The position numbers were made by a program, and so were the translations under genes. The notes beneath the pieces are model-generated. The model was given only the letters and a program-made list of their open reading frames with translations. It did no database searches and was not told the DNA's origin. 64,000 nt of DNA from Larix kaempferi (taxonomy: Eukaryota > Streptophyta > Pinopsida > Pinales > Pinaceae): assembly GCA_027924585.1 (NCBI GenBank), contig BSBM01000151.1, positions 10,263,501 to 10,327,500 of the forward strand, given 5' to 3'. Shown here one piece after another: positions 9,773-20,173 of this stretch (positions are counted from its first letter, which is position 1; each line of letters begins with the position of its first letter).

Positions 9773-12700
9773 TGTAGAAAGACTCATCCACTGAAGGAAT
9801 GCCCTCTTGACAAAATACAAGTGTGTCAGCTATGCGAGCTGAACCATGATATGAAAGAATGTCCCACATTGCCCCAAGTGAAGGCTGTTCTGCAGGCATC
9901 AACTCCAGAAGTGGATTCAGCCTACTTCATTGCACAGAAGAAACCTTGGCAGCCTCGAAATCAAGGTATGTCTCCCGATTCATTTCCATTTTTGAATAAT
10001 TTGAATAATTGGAATACTAATATGCAAAATGTGAATACACAATTCCCTTCAAATTATGCTCAGTGGAATTCTCCTCAACCTGCGATGCAAGGTTATAATT
10101 CATGGAGTCCTTGGACACAGCCACCACATCAACCTACGTCATGGTCTCCTGGATGGAGGAACTTCCATCCTGGGAACCAGTTTCCTCAACCACCTCCACC
10201 TCAACAGTTACCGTATTCTCCTCCATATCCTCAATTTCATCAATATCCTCAATACCCACCTCAGCAGTCGCAGCTGCAGCTGCAAAATAATCCTGTTCCT
10301 AATATACCAATACGGCCTCAGCTGCCTGCCCAACCTAACCCTAACCCAAATAATAAAACAGTCCACCAATTGGAGGCTCTCAATATGCCGGCCTACTCTC
10401 TTTCCCCTGTGCCTTGTAATGATATTCGCCTACGGTCTGGGAAGATAGTAGAACAAGTAATTTCAGAAAATATTCCACCGTCTGTGCATGACAAAGAAGA
10501 GAGTTCCCAGCATCCATTTGATCCGGTTCCTATCACTGAAGGTGCTGAGCATCCCTCAGATGGGACGGCTGAAACATTAAACGATAAATCAGATAATACG
10601 CAGCCTACCCAGCTGGTAAGGCAACCACCATACCCTGAGAGACTGATGCTGCCAAAAATAGGGGGGCAACCTCAGTTCAATCTCTTAGGAGAATTGAAGA
10701 ACCTTTATGTTAAGATCCCCCTTTTGCAAGCTCTTCAAGATGTACCTATTTATGCTAGAACTGTTCGGGACCTGTGCACTAAAAGACCGGGAAGGAAACC
10801 CAGAGATCCTCCTACTGTTCATGTCATAGGGAATTTATCTGCTTTAATGACCGGAAAAACCCCTATAACCAAGTATGATGATCCTGGCAATCCTACTGTC
10901 ATTGTACACATAGGACAAACACAGATACCCAACGTACTAGTAGATTTAGGAGCTGCGATCAATGTTATAACAATGGAGACTGTAAAGAAACTCGGATTCA
11001 CCAATATTAGACCGACCCCTACCATTTTAGAATTGGCAAACAGATCCACCATCAGACCCGAAGGGATTTTGGACAACATTGTCATTTCAGTAGACTCATG
11101 GGAATACCCTGCCGACTTTCTGGTATTACAACCAAAATCACAGCTGGGGGGACACCCATTGATCTTGGGGAGGCCTTGGTTGGCTACAGCTGATGCTTGC
11201 ATCAGCTGTCGATCGGGATCTATGACTATATCTGATGGTATGGAAACCAAAAACCTCACCCTGTATCCTCCAGCACGGTCGAGTCTAGAAACTGAAACTT
11301 CCCTTTGGATAGAACAGGAAGAGGAGGAGGATGTTCAGCCATTACTAACAATAGGGAAGGCACTAACCTTCAAAAATGAAACAGAGGACGACACCATTAA
11401 TAATTTCATTAGAGAACCTGCTTCAGTAGATAAAGAAGTTTATCAACTCCTGAACAGTACCCTTGGTAAGGAAAAACAAGAACAGCTTACGGAGGAAGCA
11501 CTAGTCAATGACACAAACATAATCCCAGTTTTGAAAAACTCGAGAAGCATTCCTATTGAGGTAGAGCCTGGAAGAACTTTGAACATCAACCCTGGTCTCT
11601 CCTCAGAAGAACAGATGCGCCTAACCAATCTCTTGAAGGAACGTAAGGGGGCATTCGCCTGGGAGTATACAGACATGAAGGGTATTCCTTCCAGTCTGTG
11701 CACTCATCATATTTATATTAAAAACGACTCCCGGCCTGTATGTCAACCCCAACGACGCATGAACCCCAATTTGAGGGATATAGTGAAGGAGGAAATCCAG
11801 AAACTCTTGGAAGCAGGATTTATCTATCCTATTTCAGATAGTGAGTGGGTTTCCCCACTTGTAATTGTGCCCAAGAAAAATGGTAAATGGAGAGTCTGTG
11901 TCGATTATAGGGAGCTGAACAAAGCTACACAAAAGGATCATTTTCCTCTGCCCTTTATTGACCAGGTACTTGATACCCTATCAGGGAAGAAGTTCTTCTC
12001 CTTCCTGGATGGGTTCAGTGGGTACAATCAGATTCAGATTGCTCCAGAAGATCAGGATAAGACCACCTTCACTTGCCCCTGGGGAACGTTCGCCTACAGG
12101 GTGCTTCCCTTTGGCTTGTGCAATGCACCTGCAACGTTCCAAAGAGCTGTGATTGGCATATTTTCTGAATTGGTTAATGATAGCATGGAAGTCTTTATGG
12201 ATGATTTTACTCCCTCTGGCAAGGATTTTGAGGAAGCACTGGAAAATTTAAAGAAAGTTTTAATTCGCTGTGAACAGGCTCGCCTCTCACTAAGCACTGA
12301 AAAATGCCACATGATGATGAGTGAGGGGGTGGTATTAGGACATTTCATCTCTACCGATGGTATTCAAGTGGATCCTTCAAAAATTAAGGTGATAAAAAAT
12401 ATACCAACTCCTTCAACTCAGAAAGAGGTGCGAAGTTTTCTGGGACATGCTGGATATTACAGGAGATTTATAGAAAACTTCTCCAAACTTGCTTCTCCTT
12501 TGTTTTCATTGTTAATGAAGGACGCACAGTTTGTGTGGAGTGCAGCATGCCAGAAAGCATTTAATGAGCTTAAAGAGAAGCTGTCCACAGCCCCTATTCT
12601 AAGGGGACCTAATTGGACCATACCTTTCCATATTTCTTCAGATGCTTCTGATACTGCCATTGGAGCAGTACTAGGACAGCAGGATGGTCAAGTACCTTAT

Positions 12701-14407
12701 GCTATTTATTATGTTAGTAAAAACTTAGCCCCTGCTGAACTAAATTATACTGTTACTGAAAAAGAATTCCTTGCTATTGTTTATTCTATTAATAAGTTTT
12801 GGCATTACATTACTGGGTATCCTACATTTGTGCATACTGACCACTCTGCCATTAAGTATTTAATGAACAAACCTGTCACTAATGCCAGAGTAACCAGGTG
12901 GCTTTTATTATTACAGGAATTTGATATTACTATTATAGATAAACCTGGAAAAGAAAATGTTGTTGCTGATTTTTTATCACGATTTACTAACAATGATGAC
13001 AGTTCACCTATTGAGGATGCTTTCCCGGATGAACATTTATTCGCACTTTCAGCTCATTCACCCTGGTATGTAGACGTTGCTAATTATTTGGTTGCAGGAA
13101 AGCTTCCGCCACATATGTCTAAACGAGAGAAAAGAAAAATTATTCAGCAAAGTGCCAGGTATTGTTGGCTCAACGGCCATCTCTTTTACACAGGACCTGA
13201 TCTTGAGATTAGAAGATGTGTAAGGGAAGATGAGATCTTTCATATACTGAAGGCCTGTCATGATGAACCTTGCGGAGGAAACTTTGCAGACAAAAGAACA
13301 GGGCATAAGGCGTTGTGGATGGGCTATTATTGGCCGACACTGTTCAGAGATGCTAAAATATATGTTCAGTCCTGTGACAACTGCCAAAGGATGGGCCAAC
13401 CTAATAAGACAAATCAGATGCCTTTACAGCCCCAAGTGGTACTAGAACCATTTGATAGATGGGCATTGGACTTTGTTGGTCCTATCAACCCTCCGTCCAG
13501 ACAGAAGGTTTACATTTTGGTGTGTACAGATTACATGACCAAGTGGGTAGAAGCTATAGCTTTGGCTAAGGCTAATGACCAGGCGGTGATTGATTTTCTG
13601 TACAGTGAAGTTTTTACCCGCTTTGGGGTACCAAAGGAAGTAGTTACCGATGGGGGACCGCAATTCATCTCACACCAATTTGAATCCTTGCTCCGGAAGT
13701 ATCATGTGCAGCACAGGATAGCTTCACCTTATCATCCCCAGGACAATGGTCAGGTGGAAAGTACTAATAAAGTTATTGAAGCAATTCTTACTAAAACAGT
13801 TAAAATCCATCGAAGGGATTGGGATGACAGGCTTCCAGAAGCACTGTGGGCATATCGCACAACTTGGCGCAACACCACGGGCTTTTCTCCCTATGATCTG
13901 GTGTATGGAAAGAGTGCCATCTTTCCAATTGAATTTGAGATCAAGACCCTGAAAACAGCCATTGAAATGAACCTGGATGTAACAGAAGCCCAGAAAAGAA
14001 GATTGAATCAATTAAATGAATTGGATGAGAAACGGTTAGCTGCAGTAGACCAGACTGTGCTGCTTCAGCAACAGAGATCTAACTGGCATGACCGATTCAT
14101 CAAAAAGAAAATCTTCCGTGAAGGAGACTGGGCACTATTATACGACTCCAGATTCAAGAAGGATTTTAAAGGAAAATTACGCACAAGATGGCTGGGTCCA
14201 TATTTGGTTGACAGGGTATTTGACAACGGCACTGTTCGCCTGGTGACCATTGATGAAAACCGTATACCATTATTTGCTAACGGCCACAGACTGCGACTGT
14301 ATCGGAAGCCCATTTCGAAAGATGCATTCATTTCACAGATTGCTGCTGATCCAGACTATCAATTGGCACCAGAGCAGGAACTTTTCTCTACCTTTGCCAA
14401 ACCTTAA
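9773..14407 (+). CDS. pol: Nucleocapsid zinc knuckles and pol polyprotein of element B
   Basis: The frame is open from the TGA at 9770 to TAA at 14407; no ATG marks a start, so it is expressed as gag-pol. Order: Cys-rich knuckles (CRKTHPLKECP and CQLCELNHDMKECP, about 9773-9865); a Gln/Pro-rich linker; aspartic protease with VLVDLGAAINV near 10939; RT with VCVDYRELNKA, then FMDD near 12194 in place of YMDD; RNase H (SSDASDTAIGAV and TDHSAIKYLMNKP); an integrase zinc domain (CHDEPC to CDNCQRMG, about 13250-13390); the integrase DDE triad in ALDFVGP, VTDGGPQF and GQVESTNK; and a GPY/F-type tail (RTRWLGPYLV). All catalytic residues I checked are present, so the enzyme part looks intact. The protease DLG in place of DSG/DTG is usual for Athila-type elements. 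Confidence 0.92.
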   Translation, partial: CRKTHPLKECPLDKIQVCQLCELNHDMKECPTLPQVKAVLQASTPEVDSAYFIAQKKPWQPRNQGMSPDSFPFLNNLNNWNTNMQNVNTQFPSNYAQWNSPQPAMQGYNSWSPWTQPPHQPTSWSPGWRNFHPGNQFPQPPPPQQLPYSPPYPQFHQYPQYPPQQSQLQLQNNPVPNIPIRPQLPAQPNPNPNNKTVHQLEALNMPAYSLSPVPCNDIRLRSGKIVEQVISENIPPSVHDKEESSQHPFDPVPITEGAEHPSDGTAETLNDKSDNTQPTQLVRQPPYPERLMLPKIGGQPQFNLLGELKNLYVKIPLLQALQDVPIYARTVRDLCTKRPGRKPRDPPTVHVIGNLSALMTGKTPITKYDDPGNPTVIVHIGQTQIPNVLVDLGAAINVITMETVKKLGFTNIRPTPTILELANRSTIRPEGILDNIVISVDSWEYPADFLVLQPKSQLGGHPLILGRPWLATADACISCRSGSMTISDGMETKNLTLYPPARSSLETETSLWIEQEEEEDVQPLLTIGKALTFKNETEDDTINNFIREPASVDKEVYQLLNSTLGKEKQEQLTEEALVNDTNIIPVLKNSRSIPIEVEPGRTLNINPGLSSEEQMRLTNLLKERKGAFAWEYTDMKGIPSSLCTHHIYIKNDSRPVCQPQRRMNPNLRDIVKEEIQKLLEAGFIYPISDSEWVSPLVIVPKKNGKWRVCVDYRELNKATQKDHFPLPFIDQVLDTLSGKKFFSFLDGFSGYNQIQIAPEDQDKTTFTCPWGTFAYRVLPFGLCNAPATFQRAVIGIFSELVNDSMEVFMDDFTPSGKDFEEALENLKKVLIRCEQARLSLSTEKCHMMMSEGVVLGHFISTDGIQVDPSKIKVIKNIPTPSTQKEVRSFLGHAGYYRRFIENFSKLASPLFSLLMKDAQFVWSAACQKAFNELKEKLSTAPILRGPNWTIPFHISSDASDTAIGAVLGQQDGQVPYAIYYVSKNLAPAELNYTVTEKEFLAIVYSINKFWHYITGYPTFVHTDHSAIKYLMNKPVTNARVTRWLLLLQEFDITIIDKPGKENVVADFLSRFTNNDDSSPIEDAFPDEHLFALSAHSPWYVDVANYLVAGKLPPHMSKREKRKIIQQSARYCWLNGHLFYTGPDLEIRRCVREDEIFHILKACHDEPCGGNFADKRTGHKALWMGYYWPTLFRDAKIYVQSCDNCQRMGQPNKTNQMPLQPQVVLEPFDRWALDFVGPINPPSRQKVYILVCTDYMTKWVEAIALAKANDQAVIDFLYSEVFTRFGVPKEVVTDGGPQFISHQFESLLRKYHVQHRIASPYHPQDNGQVESTNKVIEAILTKTVKIHRRDWDDRLPEALWAYRTTWRNTTGFSPYDLVYGKSAIFPIEFEIKTLKTAIEMNLDVTEAQKRRLNQLNELDEKRLAAVDQTVLLQQQRSNWHDRFIKKKIFREGDWALLYDSRFKKDFKGKLRTRWLGPYLVDRVFDNGTVRLVTIDENRIPLFANGHRLRLYRKPISKDAFISQIAADPDYQLAPEQELFSTFAKP

Positions 14408-14590
14408 ACTGAAAATTGTATTTGCTGTACATAAATAATTTCTTGCTGTAGCGTATAGTTGTTGTTTTCTTTATTTTTTGCATTTGATCTCTTTGCTTGC
14501 TGTCGTCTTTCAAAAATTTTCAGGGAAGCGCCAGGAGAACAACCAGTTTGGGCCCGTTAGATGAAAATCTCCCTGTGCCGTCCTTGCTTA

Positions 14591-14593
<3 letters not shown>

Positions 14594-14663
<70 letters not shown>
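14594..14663. repeat. (TA)n microsatellite
   Basis: About 35 uninterrupted TA dinucleotides between pol and the post-pol ORF of element B. Confidence 0.98.
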
Positions 14664-14666
<3 letters not shown>

Positions 14667-14781
14667 CCGGCAGCTGCAACATATTTTCCGGCAGCTGTAT
14701 ATCCTTTTCCGACAACCACATTATCCTTTTCCCTAGCAGTAGCAAAATCCCTTTTCCCGCTTGCCGTCGATTTTTTTTTCC

Positions 14782-14881
14782 GGTGGCTGCAACATCGGTG
14801 GCTGCAACATTAGCGACTGCAACATCGGTGGCTGCAACATTAGCGGCTGCAACATCGGCGGCTGCAACATCGGCAGCTGCC
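14782..14881. repeat. 15-bp minisatellite (GGCTGCAACATCGGT type)
   Basis: Six to seven direct units of 15 bp alternate between GGTGGCTGCAACATC and AGCGGCTGCAACATT. Translated, they give the Ala/Thr-rich repeats seen in overlapping spurious frames. Confidence 0.9.
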
Positions 14882-15392
14882 ACCTCAGTCCCCGTGGCTA
14901 CCACCTCATTCACCAGCTACTGCCACCTCATCTTCCCCGCGGCTTCCATCTCATTCACCAGCTATTGCCATCTCATTTCCCAGCAACTGCCACCTCATTT
15001 TCAGCAGCCGTAGTATTTTTCTCCCGTCGGTCGTCAATCCAGCGGCTGCAACATTTCGCCGTTATTTTTTTCCGTCGACCTTAAAATCTTTTCTCCCGAC
15101 AACTGTAAATCATCCCCGGCAGCCGCGACTTCAATCCAGCGGCTGCAACATCACGTCACAACACTGCAACAACTCTTCCCGACCAGCTGTAATCTTTCCC
15201 GCCACCGTAAAACTTTTAAATTTTTTTCCGGCTACCGTGAATTCTTTTTCGGTGGCCACAACTTCTTTCCCGGTGGCTGCAACATTTTTTTTTTTTTTGA
15301 ACGACTGCAACATCTTTTTCGTCGGTCGTGCTATCATTCTTTTTGGCAACTTGCAGTAGTAACTCCCGTGTTAACAGAAGAATTGTTTCAAC

Positions 15393-15608
15393 ATGCTAAT
15401 CATGGTGCTGATTCACCTCAGTCGTGCCGGCGAATTCATCATTCCGACACCGAAAAAGCGACGGTTTGTGTTTCACCGGCGGAAGAACTTATTGCCTTAT
15501 CCTAGTCATCATGATCACACATCCGACTGTGCACGAATTTGGCTCCGTGACGTCATCAACTGCATGCTCCACCATATTCCGCAGCTTTCCGATGCACAGT
15601 TTTATGAG
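15393..15608 (+). CDS. Possible first exon of the post-pol ORF of element B
   Basis: ATG at 15393 opens a 79-codon frame with coding-like content (GEFIIPTPKKRRFVFHRRKN, basic and possibly nuclear-targeting). At 15609 a GTATGG donor candidate follows a codon boundary. An acceptor at 15884 or 15887 (ATAG|CAG|GTT) would join it in the same frame, phase 0, to the ORF containing ATG 15909. Spliced expression of a post-pol ORF is known for some Athila-like elements. An overlapping frame (frame of 15392) is also open here, so the choice of frame is uncertain. Confidence 0.35.
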
Positions 15609-15884
15609 GTATGGCTTTCATTTATCACGTGATTAAGCATTCATATCATTTAAACGATAGTGGTCGTACCTTCACTCGTACCACCATTATACCTGATTAA
15701 ACCTTTCCCTCGTACGATGTAAACGCTAATAACTGCCACCTTCCCCAATTCGGCATGAAAATTTCAAACACTGTTCTGTGCTTAACTTTCCAAATTTGGT
15801 CATTCTCTCAACATCTCCGCTCAATGATTCGTGCATCCTCTGTGCTGCAACTTCCATTCTGGGATCCGGTAATCTGTGCAATAG

Positions 15885-16583
15885 CAGGTTCAGTTTGCAG
15901 CTAGGACCATGGGTATTCCAGTTCGCCATGAACCTTTCAATACCCGGGAACTCAGACGGAATCCGCAAGTTCTTGCTATTTTTCAAGCTGCTGGCTGGCT
16001 CGAGTTCTTTGAGCGATTGGACGGATTCGATCGGGACGCAGCCCTGCAATTTGCCTTGAATCTTACCAAAAATCACTCCACGGTGTGGGGGCTGTGTATA
16101 GACGTCTCCGAGGTCATTATATCCGAGGTTACAGCCATCCCAATGGTGGGAAAACCTTGGTTTAACCGTCGAGTCCCTGCAACGGTTGCACGAGAACAAT
16201 TTTTACTTCCAGGGGAGCAAGTTGAAGCATCCAGGAGAGGGATTGCACTGAACTCACTGCCACGGCCATGGGACCAGATTGCTGTCTTCCTCAAGAAATA
16301 CATTACCTACGAAGGTAGATACCAAACTGTGTATAACTCTGAACTTCCTTTGCTTTCTCATCTCCGCCATGGCATTTTGTTGAACATTCCATTTTATTTA
16401 TTGCACGACTTGCGTCATATGGCAACATTTGTTCAGTCTGCGAAGCACCCACTGTCCTCTCTCACCCACCATGGCCTTATCAAGTTAATTATTGTAAGAA
16501 CCCTTTCCCAACATAATATAACTTGGGAACAATTTATAACCGGACCACAGCAACCTGTTCCCTTGAGGGTCATCCCATTATAG
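15885..16583 (+). CDS. Post-pol ORF of element B, N-terminal domain, ends in UAG-CAA-UUA
   Basis: From ATG 15909 the frame gives 224 residues. Blocks include FQAAGWLEFFERLDGFDRDA, then LCIDVSEVIISEVTAIP and GKPWFNRR. This pattern loosely resembles the N-terminal domain of proteins annotated as putative plant transposon proteins that accompany gypsy elements, and element A carries an analogous ORF at 32190; I cannot confirm the homology. No signal peptide or strong membrane helix is seen in the N-terminal part, so an envelope role is not supported. It ends in TAG at 16581-16583 followed by CAA TTA, exactly the tobamovirus readthrough context, and the frame continues into a long acidic tail. 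Confidence 0.65.
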   Translation, partial: QVQFAARTMGIPVRHEPFNTRELRRNPQVLAIFQAAGWLEFFERLDGFDRDAALQFALNLTKNHSTVWGLCIDVSEVIISEVTAIPMVGKPWFNRRVPATVAREQFLLPGEQVEASRRGIALNSLPRPWDQIAVFLKKYITYEGRYQTVYNSELPLLSHLRHGILLNIPFYLLHDLRHMATFVQSAKHPLSSLTHHGLIKLIIVRTLSQHNITWEQFITGPQQPVPLRVIPL

Positions 16584-18506
16584 CAATTACAGGTTCCACC
16601 ACAACAGGAGGACCGGAGTTCCTCCAGTGAAGTTGGGGGGAGGGATGAAATGGGAGAAGAACAGCAATCGGGGGCACAGGCAGGACCATCCGGGGTGGGT
16701 AAAACCACATAGGAAGAACAACCAGGGGCACAGTCAGAGCCATTCGAGGTAGATGAATCCCCAGCACAAGCAGAACCAGTGGGGGATGACACTGCATTTG
16801 AAGGAGAGCAAGGGGAAGCACAAACAGAGCCATCAGGTGATAATGTAGATGAAACCTTCGTGGCAAACCTAGATAACAGGACAGCTCCGACAGCAGAAGG
16901 TGAAATTGGAGCAGCATCAAATGCTGCGACAATGGAACCTGAAGTTGACGAAGCTAGGGCAATGGAAGAAGACATTGAGCTGGTTACAATTGAGTCTTCA
17001 CCTGAGTGGGTAGGAGGAGGAGCTTTGATTGAAGAAGAACAGCATGAGGGGTAGGGAAATATTCCTTTGACTTCAGTTTTTCCCCCCTATATTCCAGCTC
17101 CACAAGAGAAAACGTCACAAAAAAGGAAGAGAGCCACCAATGAATTTGATCTAATAGCACCTATCAGAAGGAAACGAACTCGATCAATCACAGCAGCAGA
17201 GGCAGCTAGGAAAAGATGGGCAACCTCAGAGACACAGGTTGAGCCCCCAATCCTTACACCAAGAACGATGGATGCTCCACAAAGGCCAGTGGAGGAAGAA
17301 CCTGGAATTGAAGGACTCTTGTATGAGAATGCAATGCTGAAAGAGGACCTCCAAGCACTTAGAAGGGAGCTGGAAACTTGGAAGGAAACCTGCAGAAAGC
17401 AGGGTGAAAGAAAAATGTACACACTAATAGAGGTTGCAGACCAAGTGGAGGAATCAGTTTCTGCTGGAGCTGGAGAGAAGGATGAGCGAATACTCTGCCC
17501 CACCTGTGGAGAAATATTTGAGAAAGCAGGCCATAAAATTCTACTTAGCACGTATTCAGCACAACAGCCTGTAGCCACGGTAGGGAAAGCAGTGGAAAAA
17601 GAAGGTACTGTCACACAAGAACCAGCACTTTTAAACATCCTTGCTGCAGCTGCCACTTCCCATGATGCAAAAATTGTGGAACAAGTAGAAGAAGAACATG
17701 GGATGGAGGAAGCCCTGGAGATTAAGAAGGAATGTATGGTAACCCCAGAATGTTTCCACGATACAGAGACTATAGAGCAGATGGGAGAAGAACTTGGAAT
17801 GAAGGATGCGCTGGAGCTTTTAAAGGAATATGATGAAACCCCAGAATGCTCCCAGGACACAGAAATTTTAGAAGAAGAAATACAAAGGAAGGACAGTGAT
17901 AAATTGGAACAGGAAGCTGCAACACAAGAACCAGCAAACCTGAATATACTTGTCCAATTTTCCAAACAGATGGAGGAAGAACCTGGAACAGAGGAAATTC
18001 TGGAGTTTAATGATAAACTCTGGGTTGTAACCCCAGAGGACTCCCATGACACAGAACTCATAGAAGAAGAGTTGCAGCAAATGAAGGATGAAGAGGTAAG
18101 CCAGGATGTTGCTACACAAGAACCAACACCCTTGGAAGCTGCAGCAAGAACTCCTGAATTGCAGTTGGAAGATAATCCGGGAGTGGATATCATTCCTGAT
18201 ATACAGTGGAGTGAAGATGAACAGGTACAGACACCATGCTCAGGTGACACCGAAATCTTGGAGGAAGAGTTGCACGATGAGAAGGAGATCCTATCTCAGC
18301 AGCAGAAGGACAAATAAGACGCTGTTACACAAGAACCAGTGTCTCCAAAATCAGTAAAGGTAGCTGTTGAAGAAGGTTTAAAGGATGTTGCTGTTACACA
18401 AGAACCAGCAACTCTCCTGTTAAAATTAAATGTGTTGGAAGACACTGTCCCACAAGAACCAGTGCTTCCACCTCCTAGAGATGTCATTGAGTTGGATTTA
18501 GATTGA
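16584..18506 (+). CDS. Post-pol ORF of element B, acidic coiled-coil tail (several stops)
   Basis: Same frame as the N-terminal domain, ending at TGA 18504-18506 and interrupted by TAG 16710, TAG 17052 and TAA 18315. Order: a Gly/Gln/Glu-rich linker; a basic nuclear-localisation-like cluster (SQKRKRATNEF, then IRRKRTRS) near 17115-17200; a leucine-rich coiled coil (ENAMLKEDLQALRRELETW) near 17330; a CPTCGEIFEKAGH zinc-type motif near 17500; then diverged repeats built on TQEPA and on TPECFHDTETIEQ / EELGMKDALEL themes. Function is unknown. The NLS and coiled coil suggest an accessory nuclear or structural protein. The three extra stops are not in a readthrough context and probably mark decay. 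Confidence 0.6.
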
Positions 18507-18731
18507 GGATTTCGTCTCAACTCCCCCAGGCATAGCATAATGAGGCTGCAGGAAGATTCCCACTACACCAAGTACATTCCCAGATATCAGCAAGTAGCAG
18601 TGGAAGGGAAACAGTGAGGTTGGAAGATGTTGGGTCACTCACAGAAGCCTTTCAACATTCCTTCCTCTCTTCTGGATAAGAGTTCAGTTCACGATTCAGA
18701 TGCAGGTTGTTGCATGAGGACATGCAACAGG

Positions 18732-18746
18732 GTAGTTGGGGGGAGA
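18732..18746 (+). other. Polypurine tract of element B
   Basis: GTAGTTGGGGGGAGA lies immediately upstream of the 3' LTR. It would prime plus-strand DNA synthesis. Confidence 0.85.
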
Positions 18747-20168
18747 TGTTGAGCCCAGAATTGGCCCTTTTTAGTCACCATTATTCATCTTTCCTGTCCC
18801 TGTCCTACACTATTTATCATGGAAATTAAACCTATTGTTATTACCTTATCCCCCAAATTACCAAGGTATGGCTGATTATTGTTTTATTTTATTAATGCTT
18901 ATGATGGTGATAATTAAAGCTGTGCATCTCTCAAATTGTGCTAATATGTTGCGATATTATGAAGGTAGTTGAGACAATGGATTGCAGGAAGATCGAGGCT
19001 GAACAAGTCATAAAGAAAGGGATGTTCGTTCCTTGTAGAAGGTTCCTTGGGGCTCGAATCATCCATCAAGACACAGTCGTGACAGGGCAGTTGTAACAAC
19101 ATTTTCTATCTTAAGTGTGTTGCTGCTCGAGTCTAGCTGTGAGCTGGAAGGACCGCCACTCCTGGGGAAATTAATAATTCTCTCATATTTGGATATTTCT
19201 GTTCTGCCACGCATTGTAACAGCTAGATTATTTAGGGCGCCTGAAGATCAGAGATCTTCATGGCTTCCCAATTATGGGATCAGATGTTACGATTTATATG
19301 TATAAATAGGGTGAGTTGCCTCGACTCAGGGGTTGAACAACAAACAATTAATTTATTTTGTATTAGTAGCCAAGCCAAACTGTGTACTCATTCTTTTGTT
19401 AATATAAGGGGTTACTTCTGAGTTAAAGAGGGTGTTGTTCAACCAGCATCTCTGTGTGAAGACAGGGCCCGTCTTCCACAGAGATTGCTGAGTTAAATTA
19501 GGATTTTATCTTTCTTGTTGTGTGATGCTTTGTTCTTTCTTTTGTACGCAGCAGCAATATTTATTGTGTGGATTTCTCAGTAAAAGATTACATTTCTGTG
19601 AGATTGGTGAATGGTATAGAATAACAGTCGACTGAGTCAGGGTTGCTTTATACATTTCAATTTCTGTTCACACTGCCGTTTTCATCCTACAGTTGAGACA
19701 TGATCCCAGGAGCTCTTACAATTTAGCTTTCCTGTTATGTGTTGATTGATTTCTATTTTGCAATTCAGTTTCTTAGAACAGTTGCTTCAATCTCTTTCAT
19801 TTGAAATTCTAGAGTAATGTTCAGTTCATGCTTTATGATTCCCAGCTTGATTAGATTAGACAAGTGATTATTTTAGAATGCGAATGAGATTTCCTTTTTG
19901 CAATCGTTGATTAGATCTGATACCATTTCTTCTTGATGCATAATAGAAAAGAATTATAGTATAGCAGTTAGAAGGCAATTGGGATTGCATAGATTCTTGG
20001 GATGAACATGGATGATAGAAGATAAAAGTATTCACTTCTAATGGTTTTGTGTTTAAGCATATATTGTGGACTTATCCTTTGAAATAAAAAGACTTTCTCG
20101 GGTTGACAATAAATTTCATATGCTCTGTGTGTTTGGTATTAATTTATCTGCATATAGAGTGCTTGACA
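18747..20168 (+). repeat. 3' LTR of element B
   Basis: 1422 bp, the same length as the 5' LTR, with about 24 substitutions by eye. Followed by the AGATC target duplication. Confidence 0.95.
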
Positions 20169-20173
20169 AGATC
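20169..20173 (+). repeat. Target-site duplication of element B (right copy)
   Basis: AGATC, identical to 6901-6905. Confidence 0.95.

Larger units (their letters stand above)
14408..15392 (+). other. Post-pol spacer of element B with microsatellite and minisatellite
   Basis: No convincing gene. It holds a (TA)n tract (14594-14663), a 15-bp minisatellite (14782-14881), and a long degenerate series of CAGCTGCCACCTCA- and GGCTGCAACAT-type motifs out to about 15350. Open frames here on both strands are products of the repeats. Confidence 0.7.
6906..20168 (+). mobile_element. Element B: Athila/Tat-like LTR retrotransposon with post-pol ORF
   Basis: A complete 13.3-kb element. It has two 1422-bp LTRs, a tRNA-Asp primer-binding site, a leader ORF, gag, a pol with PR-RT-RNase H-integrase in that order, a 4.3-kb post-pol region with a second long ORF, a polypurine tract and a 5-bp target duplication. 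LTRs differ at roughly 24 of 1422 positions by eye, which is a recent insertion. The tRNA-Asp primer site, the protease motif DLGAAIN and the FMDDF RT box fit the Athila/Tat branch of non-chromodomain plant Ty3/gypsy elements. Pol is open for 1528 codons; stop codons occur only in the leader/gag part and in the post-pol ORF. Confidence 0.92.

Noticed and set aside
14557-15013. Frames with long Ile-Tyr repeats
   Set aside because: Translations of the TA microsatellite and the neighbouring minisatellite.
15909-16583. Envelope glycoprotein in element B
   Set aside because: The post-pol position suggests it, but I see no signal peptide, no clear membrane helix and no Cys-rich ectodomain.
16710-17054. 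Further readthrough stops at TAG 16710 and TAG 17052 in element B
   Set aside because: They are followed by GAA GAA and GGA AAT, not CAR-YYA, so ordinary mutation is the simpler explanation.
17087-18250. A 387-codon minus-strand frame
   Set aside because: It is the antisense of the acidic, Glu-rich post-pol ORF of element B; Ser/Cys-rich low-complexity translation, no domains, and plus-strand evidence is stronger.
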